Source: 20CM-2-55-15 sp963738025 (GTDB lineage Bacteria > Acidobacteriota > Terriglobia > 20CM-2-55-15). Taken from it: a stretch of DNA of 64,000 bases. The position numbers and the translations under genes are program-made. The stretch is from the NCBI GenBank assembly GCA_963738025.1, contig CAVTWA010000067.1:62001-126000 (forward strand). The letters are read 5' to 3'. Below the pieces are notes generated by a model, which was given only the letters and a program-made list of their open reading frames with translations, was not told where the DNA came from and made no database searches. How positions within the stretch are numbered: the first letter of the stretch is position 1; each line of letters opens with the position of its first letter. Shown piece by piece: positions 1 through 8,034 of this stretch.

Positions 1-1252
1 CCGCATGGATGACGTCATCTTTGAAGAATTCAAAGGTACCGGCAACATGGAAATCGGCCTCGACCGCAAACTCGTCGACAAACGGGTCTTCCCGGCAATC
101 GATATCAATCGATCCGGAACCCGCAAAGAAGAGCTGCTCGTTCCCAAGGATGAACTGAACCGGATCTGGATTTTGAGAAAGGTTCTGAATCCGCTCTCCA
201 CCGTGGAGGCCATGGAGCTTCTGCTGGATAAGATGGGCAAGAACAAGAGCAACGCCGACTTCCTGGCCTCGATGAGCGGCGGCGCCAGATAGGGAATAAG
301 CCAGCGGATTAAACGGATTTAGCGGATTTTTCCGTTCAATCCGTTTAATCCGTGGCCTATTTTGTTCAACAGATCTCCCGGATTCGTCGACTCTCACCGT
401 GAGTATCGTTCCACTGTTGCTGACCTGAATTCCATCCAATACGTGAACCATGTCGGGTTGCTGCCTGGCGACCTGCAACTTCGCAACCGCGAGTGCGCCT
501 CGAGCCAGATCGCCGATATTCCTCGCACTGTTTTCATCGGAAAAAGTCCCGGTCGCGCGGGCATGGATGTCGCTATCGATTCGCATTTGATAGGTACCCC
601 GCTGAAGAGACTTCAGTATCTCTACAATCGGCGCGGGCTCGCGAACGGCAGCCGGCATATCTGCAATGGAGAAATCCCCGACGGCCCAGACTTGATTGCC
701 CACTTCGATTGTCTGAATAGCTGCGGTCAGATCCGCGCGCAGCGGCGTGCTGCCCGGAAGCGACATCTGGTCGAGTCCCTTCTTCACAGCCTCGAGTTGC
801 CCCATCAGCACGAGGCCATCGAGGAAAACGAATCCGCCATCACCGTCGTGGTAGATGGTCTGGCCGAGGTATGTTTCTTCTTCCTTGCCCTTGTCTCTGA
901 AGAACTGCTCTGCTTTGAATTTATCGATGCGGCCTTGAACAATCATCAGGATCTGGTTAGTGCCAAGCTTTCCAGCCGTGATCCGATCGACGTCCTTCTG
1001 GGGATCCAAGCCGGTAGCGACGACGAAATTGGCCAGCCCTTTCTGAAAGTCGAGAGTCGCCGTCTGGAGGGCGTTTTGAACCAGCGTCGCATTGCGCAGG
1101 GCGGCAACGTCTACGAAGGCAATACCCTGGGTCTCCGGCGGCAGGAATTTAAGGCTGGCGGGGTCGATTGAGACCGGTGCCGCGGGGATCGATGCCGTTG
1201 CAACCCAACCCATGATCACCGCGATCGTGAGAAGTCCGCCTATCCATTTCAT
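1..1252 (-). CDS. Secreted protein of ABC transporter operon; reading frame runs through a repeat and off the window
   Basis: The frame opens with MKWIGGLLTIAVIMGWVA, a signal peptide, at an ATG 2 bp after the permease stop. The next ~270 residues look like a genuine extracytoplasmic domain (segments such as LPPETQGIAFVDVAAL and GDGGFVFLDGLVLMGQ) of no family I can name. Near position 360 the frame enters a palindromic repeat without meeting a stop. It then continues in exact codon register antisense to rho to the window edge. The native C-terminus is probably near codon 297, and the tail after it is likely an artefact of lost termination. Co-directional with the ABC genes, so probably their partner. 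Function unknown. Confidence 0.6.
   Translation of the reverse strand, partial: MKWIGGLLTIAVIMGWVATASIPAAPVSIDPASLKFLPPETQGIAFVDVAALRNATLVQNALQTATLDFQKGLANFVVATGLDPQKDVDRITAGKLGTNQILMIVQGRIDKFKAEQFFRDKGKEEETYLGQTIYHDGDGGFVFLDGLVLMGQLEAVKKGLDQMSLPGSTPLRADLTAAIQTIEVGNQVWAVGDFSIADMPAAVREPAPIVEILKSLQRGTYQMRIDSDIHARATGTFSDENSARNIGDLARGALAVAKLQVARQQPDMVHVLDGIQVSNSGTILTVRVDESGRSVEQNRPRIKRIERKNPLNPFNPLAYSLSGAAAHRGQEVGVALVLAHLIQQKLHGLHGGERIQNLSQNPDPVQFILGNEQLFFAGSGSIDIDCREDPFVDEFAVEADFHVAGTFEFFKDDVIHA
2..292 (+). CDS. rho: Transcription termination factor Rho, C-terminal fragment (5' end outside window)
   Basis: This is the last ~96 codons of Rho, the RNA-dependent ATPase/helicase that ends transcription. 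The frame is open from the window edge, so the N-terminal RNA-binding and Walker A regions lie outside. Visible C-terminal hallmarks are FEEFKGTGNMEI, the DRKLVDKRVFPAID stretch and SGTRKEELL, which match the end of the hexameric RecA-like domain. The protein ends normally at ...SGGAR with a TAG stop. It converges on the opposite-strand operon at 1-3 kb, separated only by a palindromic repeat (about 293-361). Identification is by family resemblance of a highly conserved region. Confidence 0.93.
   Translation, partial: RMDDVIFEEFKGTGNMEIGLDRKLVDKRVFPAIDINRSGTRKEELLVPKDELNRIWILRKVLNPLSTVEAMELLLDKMGKNKSNADFLASMSGGAR
293..361. repeat. Palindromic repeat, family A copy 1
   Basis: Imperfect inverted repeat built from the words CGGATTAAACGGATT and AATCCGTTTAATCCG around a short centre. 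Related copies occur at 30171-30265, 33941-34041 and, in degenerate form, 41406-41436. It starts directly after the rho stop and lies inside the open frame of the opposite-strand secreted protein. Confidence 0.75.
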
Positions 1253-1254
1253 GG

Positions 1255-2097
1255 CTAATAATCCTTTCTCGTGAAGTAAACCACTGTCGCCACATAGCAC
1301 GCCAGCGCAAACAGGGCCGTTGTGCCCAAGACCCAGTTCAGATCCAGAGGCTTCCGGAACATCTCTAACGGGGTTTCGAGAATCAGACGGCGCATTGCGC
1401 CAATCGTCTCAGCCGGTTTCGGCAGGACCCAATACAACGAACGAAAAACCTGCCGGTAAAGTTCCGAGGAAAACGCCGGTGTGATCTGTTCGTGGGCAGC
1501 CAGGACCGGGCTGAAAATCAGCAGGGTAAAGCCGACGAGGAGACCTGCAGGCGCGCTTTCGGTTGTAACCGATACCAGCATGACGACCGAAAATAGAGTA
1601 ACGAAAGCGAAGACAGCCAGGGCGGCCGACAGCGGGAACCCCTGATTCCAGACTCCGGATTTCCAACCCAGCACGACCCAAATGCCTGTAAACAGGTAGG
1701 CTGCGTTAAAGGCCATAATGGACGCTCCGCCGACGAACCGGGCGGTGATCACAAACCATCTTGGAATCGGCCGGCAAAGCAGGAGATCGATGCTGCCTTT
1801 TTGCAGCATGCTGGGAAACAGAGTCGATGTCGCCATCAAGGCCAGTACGAGACCCACTGTGCCAGTCAGCATGGCAAGCGCCGCTTGCAGGCTTTCCACC
1901 CATTCCCGGATCGAAAATGCCGGGACTTTCAATTCATTTCCGAAGAATGTCGCGCCGCGCATAACCCCATTGACGGCATCCATGTTCAGCGCTAATCCAA
2001 TCGCTCCGATCAGGAACGAAGAAACAACGAAGAACACCAGAAACATCTTGTTGCGAAACGACTCGAGAAATGTGTCGAAAAAAATGCCTGGCTTCAT
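1255..2097 (-). CDS. ABC-2 type transporter permease
   Basis: A 280-residue integral membrane protein with about six hydrophobic segments, the first at MFLVFFVVSSFLIGAIGLAL and the last just before the C-terminus. This is the topology of ABC-2 permeases that pair with a stand-alone ATPase. The start MKPGIFFDTFLESF was chosen because it lies 4 bp after the ATPase stop; a longer frame would overlap the ATPase by 74 bp. It ends 2 bp before the secreted-protein start, so the three genes form one operon. Substrate not predictable; export or transmembrane signalling is typical of the family. Confidence 0.85.
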   Translation of the reverse strand: MKPGIFFDTFLESFRNKMFLVFFVVSSFLIGAIGLALNMDAVNGVMRGATFFGNELKVPAFSIREWVESLQAALAMLTGTVGLVLALMATSTLFPSMLQKGSIDLLLCRPIPRWFVITARFVGGASIMAFNAAYLFTGIWVVLGWKSGVWNQGFPLSAALAVFAFVTLFSVVMLVSVTTESAPAGLLVGFTLLIFSPVLAAHEQITPAFSSELYRQVFRSLYWVLPKPAETIGAMRRLILETPLEMFRKPLDLNWVLGTTALFALACYVATVVYFTRKDY

Positions 2098-2101
2098 AGA
2101 T

Positions 2102-3019
2102 CTACTCCGAAATCCTGTCGATGAACACCGATTCCAGCGTCCGGCGCTTGGCGTTGACCGATTCGATTTCAACATTCTTCTGCCGCAACGCGTCGATCAG
2201 GGCGTTCGCCGATGCACGATCTCTGGCTTGAAGGCGCAGCTGCCGGTCTGCAGAGGAAAAGGTAATTCCTTTCTCCTGCATCCATTGCCCAAGCCCCTCG
2301 ACAGCGGGGACAAGGACTTCGTAAGCTCCGTGCGCCGACGTCAATTCGACGATCGTTCCCTGTTCAATGACCTCGCCCGCCTTCATCAGCGCGATTCGAT
2401 CGCAGATGAGTTCGATCTCGGCGAGGATATGTGAGTTGATGAAGACCGTCTTGCCCGCATCCGCCAGTTCCCGGCAGATCTGGCGGACTTCTCTTCGGCC
2501 AAGCGGATCCAGACCGTCGGTTGGTTCGTCCAGAAAGATGAAATCGGGTTCATGCACCAACGCCTGGGCGAAGCCCAGCCGCTCATTCATGCCCTTCGAA
2601 AATTTCGAAACCCGCATGTCCCGCCACTCCATCAGTCCAAGCCGTTCCAGCCACTTCATGGAATTGTGTCGAACACGCTTTGTATCGGCTCCGCTGAGGC
2701 TGCCATAGAGGCACAAAACCTGGAGAGCCGAGAGGTGCGCGGGAAACCGGGGATTCTCCGGCAGGTAGCCTATACGCTTTAAGATCGAACGATCGCGCAA
2801 CGGCTGGCCCAGAAGATGAACGTCTCCCGCATCCGCGCGGGCGATAGTGAGAGCGATCTTGATCAGTGTTGTCTTGCCGGCGCCATTCGCGCCAAGCAGC
2901 CCGAAAATCGTCCCCGGCTCAACCGCCAGACTGACATTCTGCAGTGCGCGGACACGGCCTTTCCGCAACAACTGCCGGAAAGTCTTGCTCAGGCCTTTGG
3001 TTTCGAAGGCAAACTGCAT
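2102..3019 (-). CDS. ABC transporter ATP-binding protein
   Basis: A 305-residue ATPase subunit. Walker A is GANGAGKTT, the signature region reads SKGMNERLGFAQAL, and Walker B is FIFLDEPTDGLDP, followed by the H-loop in FINSHILAEIE. The C-terminal ~80 residues are the regulatory extension common in ABC-2 partners. First gene of a three-gene operon. No Shine-Dalgarno sequence precedes the ATG; TATATT lies 5 nt upstream, which fits a leaderless transcript. Confidence 0.92.
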   Translation of the reverse strand: MQFAFETKGLSKTFRQLLRKGRVRALQNVSLAVEPGTIFGLLGANGAGKTTLIKIALTIARADAGDVHLLGQPLRDRSILKRIGYLPENPRFPAHLSALQVLCLYGSLSGADTKRVRHNSMKWLERLGLMEWRDMRVSKFSKGMNERLGFAQALVHEPDFIFLDEPTDGLDPLGRREVRQICRELADAGKTVFINSHILAEIELICDRIALMKAGEVIEQGTIVELTSAHGAYEVLVPAVEGLGQWMQEKGITFSSADRQLRLQARDRASANALIDALRQKNVEIESVNAKRRTLESVFIDRISE

Positions 3020-3024
3020 GGCTC

Positions 3025-3030
3025 AATATA
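3025..3030 (-). promoter_or_regulatory. Candidate -10 box for leaderless ABC operon mRNA
   Basis: On the minus strand TATATT ends 5 nt before the ATG at 3019 and no ribosome binding site is visible. Inference from spacing only. Confidence 0.4.
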
Positions 3031-3203
3031 GCGCACAGCCGAGTTTTCCAAATCGATGTAAGACCGCGCCTGCAACTAAGGCAGCGTCACATGAGCGACT
3101 GGTTCGGCCCGGACTGGTCAGAATGTTGACGCGGTGACGTTCCGCAACTGTGCAGTATCAATCGATTTAGCGCTGGCAGAGCGATTGCAATCAGCGCTCC
3201 CCT

Positions 3204-4547
3204 ATGACTGCGCAGTGCAGAGTGTGCGACAGCCGGGATTTGCAGCCGGCAATCGATCTGGGGCTGCAGCCCCGGTGCAATCATTTTCTCCGGCCGCAAC
3301 AGGCAGGCTCCGAGCCGTTTTATCCCCTCCGCGTCGTGCATTGCGAACGGTGCAAAACGGCACAGCTGGACTTCACGGTTAAGAAAGAGATTCTCTTCGG
3401 CGACCACACCTATCTTTCAGGTATCACCAAAACGCTCGACAACCATTTCGGACAGGTTGCTCGCGAAGTTGACGATCGTTTCATGCGCGGACGGGCGGTG
3501 AAGTCCGTCCTCGATATTGGCTCGAATGACGGCACTCAACTCAAGCACTACAAACAGCTCGGGTATTCGGTGCTTGGCGTGGAATCGTCCACATCAACGG
3601 CCGCCCTGGCGAACGACAGAGGTATCGAAACTCTCCAGACTTTCTTCAACTGGGACGTTGCGCGGTCACTCAACCGGACCTTCGATGTGATCAATGCTTC
3701 CGGCGTGTTCTTCCATCTCGACGAGCTGCATTCGGCAACCGAGGGCATACGGGACTGCCTCAAACAAGACGGCATCTTTGTAGTCCAGTTTCTCTATATG
3801 AAACAAATCATCGAGAACCTGGCTTTCGACCAGATCTATCACGAGCATCTTCTCTACTACAATCTGGAAACGATCCAGACACTCCTGGCGCGCCACGGCC
3901 TGGCGATGTTCGACTGTTACCTGTCGCCAATACATGGCGGATCCATCATCGGATTTGTAACTCATGCCGGTCAGAAGCAGCGTTCACCACGATACGAAAT
4001 CATGCTGGAGGCAGAGCGCGCCGCCGGCTGGAATGACTTGGCTACGTATCGCGAATTCGCGCGCGACATCGCCACAAAGAAGGAGGAGAGTCTCGATTTC
4101 CTGACGGAGCAACGGCGGCAAGGCAAGCAGATCTTTGGTTTCGGAGCTCCGGTCAAAGGCAATACGCTGCTGAATTTTTTCGGAATAGGCACCCAGCTGC
4201 TCGATTGCCTGGTCGAGAAGAACCCATTGCGAAAGGGCCTGGTATCGCCGGGTATGCATATTCCTGTCGTCATGGAAGGCGAAATCGACCCTCCGGATAC
4301 CTACTACGTTCTCGCCTGGAACTTCAAAGACGAGATCATGCGCAACAACCGGCATCTGATCGAGACTGGTGTGAGCTTTTATTTTCCCGTGGAAACCAGA
4401 TTCAATGAGAGTCCTCGTAACTGGAGCGACCGGCTTTCCGGGACGGAACCTGGTGCCGGCGCTGAAGCGGAATGGCCATCAGGTGACTGGGCTGGAGTCG
4501 AACGAGTGCGACCTGGTAAACCCGGAAAGCTTACTCCGATTCCGTGA
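3204..4547 (+). CDS. SAM-dependent sugar C-methyltransferase
   Basis: A three-part C-methyltransferase of the TcaB9/NovU kind, acting on NDP-sugars. The N-terminal zinc-binding domain has CRVCDS and HCERC pairs. The SAM motif is VLDIGSNDGTQL near residue 100. The catalytic IYHEHLLYYN motif is near residue 213, and the C-terminal domain contains GFGAPVKGNTLL. The family usually ends soon after the YFPV segment. Here the frame continues about 47 codons, overlapping the start of an epimerase fragment (4405), so the last part is probably not native. It belongs to a glycan or cell-surface polysaccharide locus. Confidence 0.85.
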   Translation: MTAQCRVCDSRDLQPAIDLGLQPRCNHFLRPQQAGSEPFYPLRVVHCERCKTAQLDFTVKKEILFGDHTYLSGITKTLDNHFGQVAREVDDRFMRGRAVKSVLDIGSNDGTQLKHYKQLGYSVLGVESSTSTAALANDRGIETLQTFFNWDVARSLNRTFDVINASGVFFHLDELHSATEGIRDCLKQDGIFVVQFLYMKQIIENLAFDQIYHEHLLYYNLETIQTLLARHGLAMFDCYLSPIHGGSIIGFVTHAGQKQRSPRYEIMLEAERAAGWNDLATYREFARDIATKKEESLDFLTEQRRQGKQIFGFGAPVKGNTLLNFFGIGTQLLDCLVEKNPLRKGLVSPGMHIPVVMEGEIDPPDTYYVLAWNFKDEIMRNNRHLIETGVSFYFPVETRFNESPRNWSDRLSGTEPGAGAEAEWPSGDWAGVERVRPGKPGKLTPIP

Positions 4548-4558
4548 GCCCTACGAAA
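4405..4558 (+). pseudogene. NAD-dependent sugar epimerase, 5' fragment only
   Basis: The first ~50 codons read MRVLVTGATGFPGRNLV with the Rossmann G-x-x-G-x-x-G motif and continue to ESLLRFREPYE, as in extended SDR sugar epimerases/dehydratases (normally over 300 residues). After about position 4558 the sequence ceases to resemble the family, where a conserved ...HLAA... segment would be expected. The ATG overlaps the methyltransferase frame, as in a translationally coupled operon. The truncation point adjoins a TPR fragment, suggesting an internal deletion. Confidence 0.65.
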
Positions 4559-4859
4559 ATCACACTCCCTCCGGTTCGCGCCAGGCGTCTTTCAGGCCGA
4601 TAACGGCGAGTACGAGAACGCGATAACAAGCTTCCGTGAACTCAAGGATCGCGATGCCGCTTTCCTTCACAATCTGGCCGTTTTACTGGCGCTGTGCGGC
4701 GACTCCAAGGCGGCTTTGTCCTGTCTACACCTGGTGTTGCGATCCCGCCCGGATTACCACGATGCACAATACAACCTGCCGGCCATCCGGAACGGATGCC
4801 AATTCCGGCTCACCCGCCGACCGTTTCGCCAGCAACTCATTGCAATGATTGGGGTGTAA
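4548..4859 (+). pseudogene. TPR-protein 3' fragment
   Basis: A frame without its own start, following the methyltransferase stop in the same phase. It encodes FQADNGEYENAITSFREL, LHNLAVLLALCGDSKAALS and LVLRSRPDYHDAQYNL, which is tetratricopeptide-repeat sequence like that attached to glycosyltransferases. It ends at a TAA at 4857-4859. It is most simply the tail of a deleted glycosyltransferase/TPR gene fused to the epimerase scar. Nothing else is seen in 4559-4893 apart from this remnant. Confidence 0.55.
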
Positions 4860-4893
4860 AGCTTCAGTCTAGTTACGCCGATAAGACTATCGG

Positions 4894-6876
4894 ATGCAGC
4901 TGACGATTATCATTCCGACGTATAACAGGAATAACAGCGTGGTCGAGTGCGTCGCCGCTCTGGAGCACAACCATGCGGAAATCATCGTTGTCGACGACTG
5001 TTCCGAACAGCCGGTTGTACTTCCAGCCAAGACGGCACGGGTCATACGGCCTGATCGGCATCGCGGCCGGAGCGCTGCGATCAATGCCGGATTGAGAGCA
5101 GCGTCACATGAACAGGTTCTGGTCATAACGGATGACCTGTTCGCTGCTCCGGATATGGTGGGTCGCCTCGTCGATGAATTTGCAGCGCGGAACAATCCGA
5201 AACTTTGTCTGAAGGCCCGCGTTGTGTGGGATCCGGACGTACCGCTCACACTGACGATGAAGTGGATGGAGGAGGCCAACAAGTTTCAACGTCCCATGCT
5301 TCTTTCGCGGAACTTCGTTTTGCAGCATGGCGGCTATGATGAAAACTTCATACGGCGCCTGGAAGACACGGAACTCCAGCTCCGTCTGAAGCAACATGGC
5401 TTGCAAATGCTATCCGTCGAGGCAGCGGTTGCATTTCAAAACAATGTCTTCAAGATCCGCGATCTCGTCGAGCGCGAATTCATGGAGGGCGTTTCCGCTG
5501 TTCTGTTGCACTCCAAATTTCCCGAGGCGCTGCCTCTGGTCGATGATATGGAGGCTCTCGCCCGCAACGAAGGTCAGACAGCAGATGCTGAGGCCGCAGT
5601 CGATGAAATCTCGCTGCTCGAACAGTCCGGAGCGACAGCTCTTCCTGCCGGCGCGACAGAGTTGTACGTCAATGTTTGCCGCCACTACTTCCAGCACGGA
5701 ATATTCGAAGGCCTGCGGGACATGGGCGGGGTTAAACCGCGACGGCGAAATTCAGGAACACTCGCAATCTACCGGGAGGCTTCGCACCTTGAATCTATCG
5801 GCGAACTCGATGAAGCGCGCCGTCTTTTCAAACTCGTCCTTAACCGGCCGGACGAAGGTTTCTGGGATGGCTCGGAATATCATCTGGGATGTATCGAATC
5901 CGGCATGGGAAACGCTGCCGCGGCGCATGTCCACTATATCGAATGCCTGAGGCTGAATCCCGGGCACACTAAGGCACGGCGGGCGCTGAACAACCCGGTT
6001 CTTTATCGCGAGCGGGACGCCAACGTATTCGAGACGACAGAACTCATATCGACGCCCAAATTGCTGTTCATCGTGTTCGGGAATCTGAGCCATGTCGTCC
6101 ATGCCTTTCCGATCGTGGCTGCTTTGCGGGAGAAGTTTCACGCTGAAACCGTCTGGCTCACCTCACCGGAGTATGGAGACCTGGCCCGTCGCAGCTTCGC
6201 CGAAGAGGTCCGTGAATTCGAACCGCGTGGAATTATCCCCTGGGATTGGGTGCATGCACAGGGTTTCACCCACGTGTTCTTTCCAGAACCCGGCGTGAAC
6301 GAGGACGAATGGTATCAAAGTGGACTGCACGCCATGGATTTCATGGCTGCGAAATGCGGGATAAAGCTGGAAACACACCAAAGCTTTCTGGAGCCGAGCG
6401 CCGATGCCATGCTCGAGGCAGAACAGTTCCTGAGGGACCACAGCCTCAAGCGCGGCGCGTTTATAACCGCATGTTGCGAAAGTGATGGCGGGGCGCGCCA
6501 TTGGCCGAATTCGAATCTGATCAAGCTCGCCCAGCAGGTCGGCATGTCAACCGTGGTCTTTGCGAAAAAAGGAAACCCGCTGCTGCCGGGAACCGTGTCA
6601 TGCCTGGATAAACCGCTTCAGGTTATTGCCTGCCTTATCCGCTGGAGTTGCTGTTACATCGGCGGAAATTCAGGCATCTCCTGGATTGCAACTACGACCA
6701 GGACGCCGATGGCCGTCTTGCTCGACCCCGCAGGCCAGAGCCCTACAGACATTGGTTTTCGCGATCTGTTGCGGAATGAAAAGGACGATATCCAGGAATG
6801 GGATATCTATACGAGCGTTCCCGCCGTCCTGGAATTCGTCGAATCGAAGACTCTCATCGAAGCCAGTTCACTGTAG
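4894..6876 (+). CDS. Fused glycosyltransferase: GT2 domain, TPR linker, GT9-like domain
   Basis: A 660-residue protein in three parts. Residues ~1-230 are a GT-A family 2 domain (LTIIIPTYNRNNSVVEC, acidic VVDDCSE, then the TDDLF acidic motif). Residues ~270-380 carry TPR-like helices (GELDEARRLFKLVL, GNAAAAHVHYIECL). Residues ~385-650 resemble a family 9 glycosyltransferase of the heptosyltransferase fold (LLFIVFGNLSHVVHAFPIV at its start, GGNSGISWIA near the C-terminus). Such two-enzyme fusions assemble surface glycans or glycosylate proteins. It follows the degraded epimerase/TPR region and may be the surviving member of a larger operon. The acceptor is unknown. Confidence 0.8.
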   Translation: MQLTIIIPTYNRNNSVVECVAALEHNHAEIIVVDDCSEQPVVLPAKTARVIRPDRHRGRSAAINAGLRAASHEQVLVITDDLFAAPDMVGRLVDEFAARNNPKLCLKARVVWDPDVPLTLTMKWMEEANKFQRPMLLSRNFVLQHGGYDENFIRRLEDTELQLRLKQHGLQMLSVEAAVAFQNNVFKIRDLVEREFMEGVSAVLLHSKFPEALPLVDDMEALARNEGQTADAEAAVDEISLLEQSGATALPAGATELYVNVCRHYFQHGIFEGLRDMGGVKPRRRNSGTLAIYREASHLESIGELDEARRLFKLVLNRPDEGFWDGSEYHLGCIESGMGNAAAAHVHYIECLRLNPGHTKARRALNNPVLYRERDANVFETTELISTPKLLFIVFGNLSHVVHAFPIVAALREKFHAETVWLTSPEYGDLARRSFAEEVREFEPRGIIPWDWVHAQGFTHVFFPEPGVNEDEWYQSGLHAMDFMAAKCGIKLETHQSFLEPSADAMLEAEQFLRDHSLKRGAFITACCESDGGARHWPNSNLIKLAQQVGMSTVVFAKKGNPLLPGTVSCLDKPLQVIACLIRWSCCYIGGNSGISWIATTTRTPMAVLLDPAGQSPTDIGFRDLLRNEKDDIQEWDIYTSVPAVLEFVESKTLIEASSL

Positions 6877-6916
6877 GGAATTAAACGAATAAATAGGCCC
6901 GGGGCCGTTAGAGTGT

Positions 6917-7010
6917 AGCCACGGCCGACGGCCGTGGTGTGCTTTTCGCCACGCCATAAACCGCGGTTTATGGCGTCACAGGCGTTGACCACGGCCTTGC
7001 GGCCGTGGCC
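6917..7010. repeat. Triple-hairpin intergenic repeat, family C copy 1
   Basis: Three palindromes in a row: CCACGGCC/GGCCGTGG (6919-6937), CCATAAACC/GGTTTATGG (6954-6973) and CCACGGCC/GGCCGTGG (6989-7008). The outer hairpins are the same word. A single copy of this hairpin recurs at 47780-47798. The element spans the 3' end of the deaminase gene, whose stop codon (6976-6978) lies inside it. Confidence 0.75.
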
Positions 7011-8034
7011 CTCTTCCGCCGCTACGCGGCTGAGAAGAAGCGGACATCTCATCCAGCTCTTCCATGATTGCGCGACGACGACCGTCTTCGATGAAAGCGC
7101 CTTCGAAGGAGTTGCGGCCGAGCATGCAGATTTCCTGCGTATTCAGGTTGAATGTGTCGCATACGGCACGAAAGTTCTCGTTGATATAGCCGCCAAAATA
7201 CGCAGGGTCGTCCGAATTGATGGTGACGCACAAGCCCGCGTCGATGAGTTCGGGCAGGTTGTGGTTCTCCATCGAATCGAACACTCGCAGCTTCACATTC
7301 GACAGAGGACACACGGTCAGCGGCACGCGCCCGGAACGCAATCTCTCGACCAGCGCGGGATCCTCCGTGCAACGGACACCATGATCGATGCGGGCGGCTC
7401 CCAGGGTGTCCAATGCCTGCCAGACGTAGGCCGGCGGCCCTTCTTCGCCCGCATGCGCCACAACGAAGAGGTCCTCCGCTCGAGCTCTCTTGAACACCTC
7501 CGTAAACTTTTCCGGGGGATGCCCGCGTTCGGATGAATCCAGCCCCACTCCGGAAAAGTAGTTCCGATACGAGAGCGCTGCGTCGAGCGTGCGCATCGCA
7601 GCTTCCCCGCTAAGGTGACGTAGAAAACACAGGATCAATTGTGACGAAATGTCGAAGCGCTGCGCTCCGTCGGCAAGGGCGTGATGGATCCCTTCGATGA
7701 TGGCCGCCATCGGAACGCCACGTTCGGTGTGCGCCTGCGGATCAAAGAAGATCTCCGCATGACGGACATTCTGCTCGTGCGCTTTAGTCAAATATGCCCA
7801 GGTCAGATCGTAGAAATCACGGTCGTGCAGCAGAACGCGAGTCCCCTGGTAATAAATATCCAGAAACGATTGCAGATCCGAGAATTGATACGCTCTTCGG
7901 ACTTCCCAGGGTGAACGAAACGGAAGGTCAACCTGGTTTCTGGACGCAAGCTCAAACATCAAGTCCGGCTCGAGAGTGCCCTCAATGTGCAAGTGCAGCT
8001 CGGCCTTCGGCATGAGTTCTGCAAACTTCTTCAC
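6976..8034 (-). CDS. Adenine/adenosine deaminase family protein
   Basis: A zinc-dependent amidohydrolase that converts adenine or adenosine to hypoxanthine or inosine. Metal and catalytic motifs are all present: AELHLHIEGTLE near the N-terminus, VAHAGEEGP, RIDHGVRC, and NSDDPAYFGGY. The CPLSNVKLRVF stretch followed by NHNLPEL resembles microbial adenine deaminases more than adenosine deaminases, so adenine is the likelier substrate. I chose the GTG at 8034, preceded by GGAGG; an ATG at 8013 is the alternative. The last ~15 residues (Arg/Gly/Pro-rich) are encoded by the family C repeat and are probably not native. It overlaps the preceding gene by 53 bp. Confidence 0.8.
   Translation of the reverse strand: MKKFAELMPKAELHLHIEGTLEPDLMFELASRNQVDLPFRSPWEVRRAYQFSDLQSFLDIYYQGTRVLLHDRDFYDLTWAYLTKAHEQNVRHAEIFFDPQAHTERGVPMAAIIEGIHHALADGAQRFDISSQLILCFLRHLSGEAAMRTLDAALSYRNYFSGVGLDSSERGHPPEKFTEVFKRARAEDLFVVAHAGEEGPPAYVWQALDTLGAARIDHGVRCTEDPALVERLRSGRVPLTVCPLSNVKLRVFDSMENHNLPELIDAGLCVTINSDDPAYFGGYINENFRAVCDTFNLNTQEICMLGRNSFEGAFIEDGRRRAIMEELDEMSASSQPRSGGRGPRPQGRGQRL

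Noticed and set aside
362..1171. Long plus-strand open frame
   Set aside because: It lies opposite the secreted-protein gene at 1-1252, whose minus-strand frame has a signal peptide and plausible protein sequence; the plus-strand version has no family resemblance.
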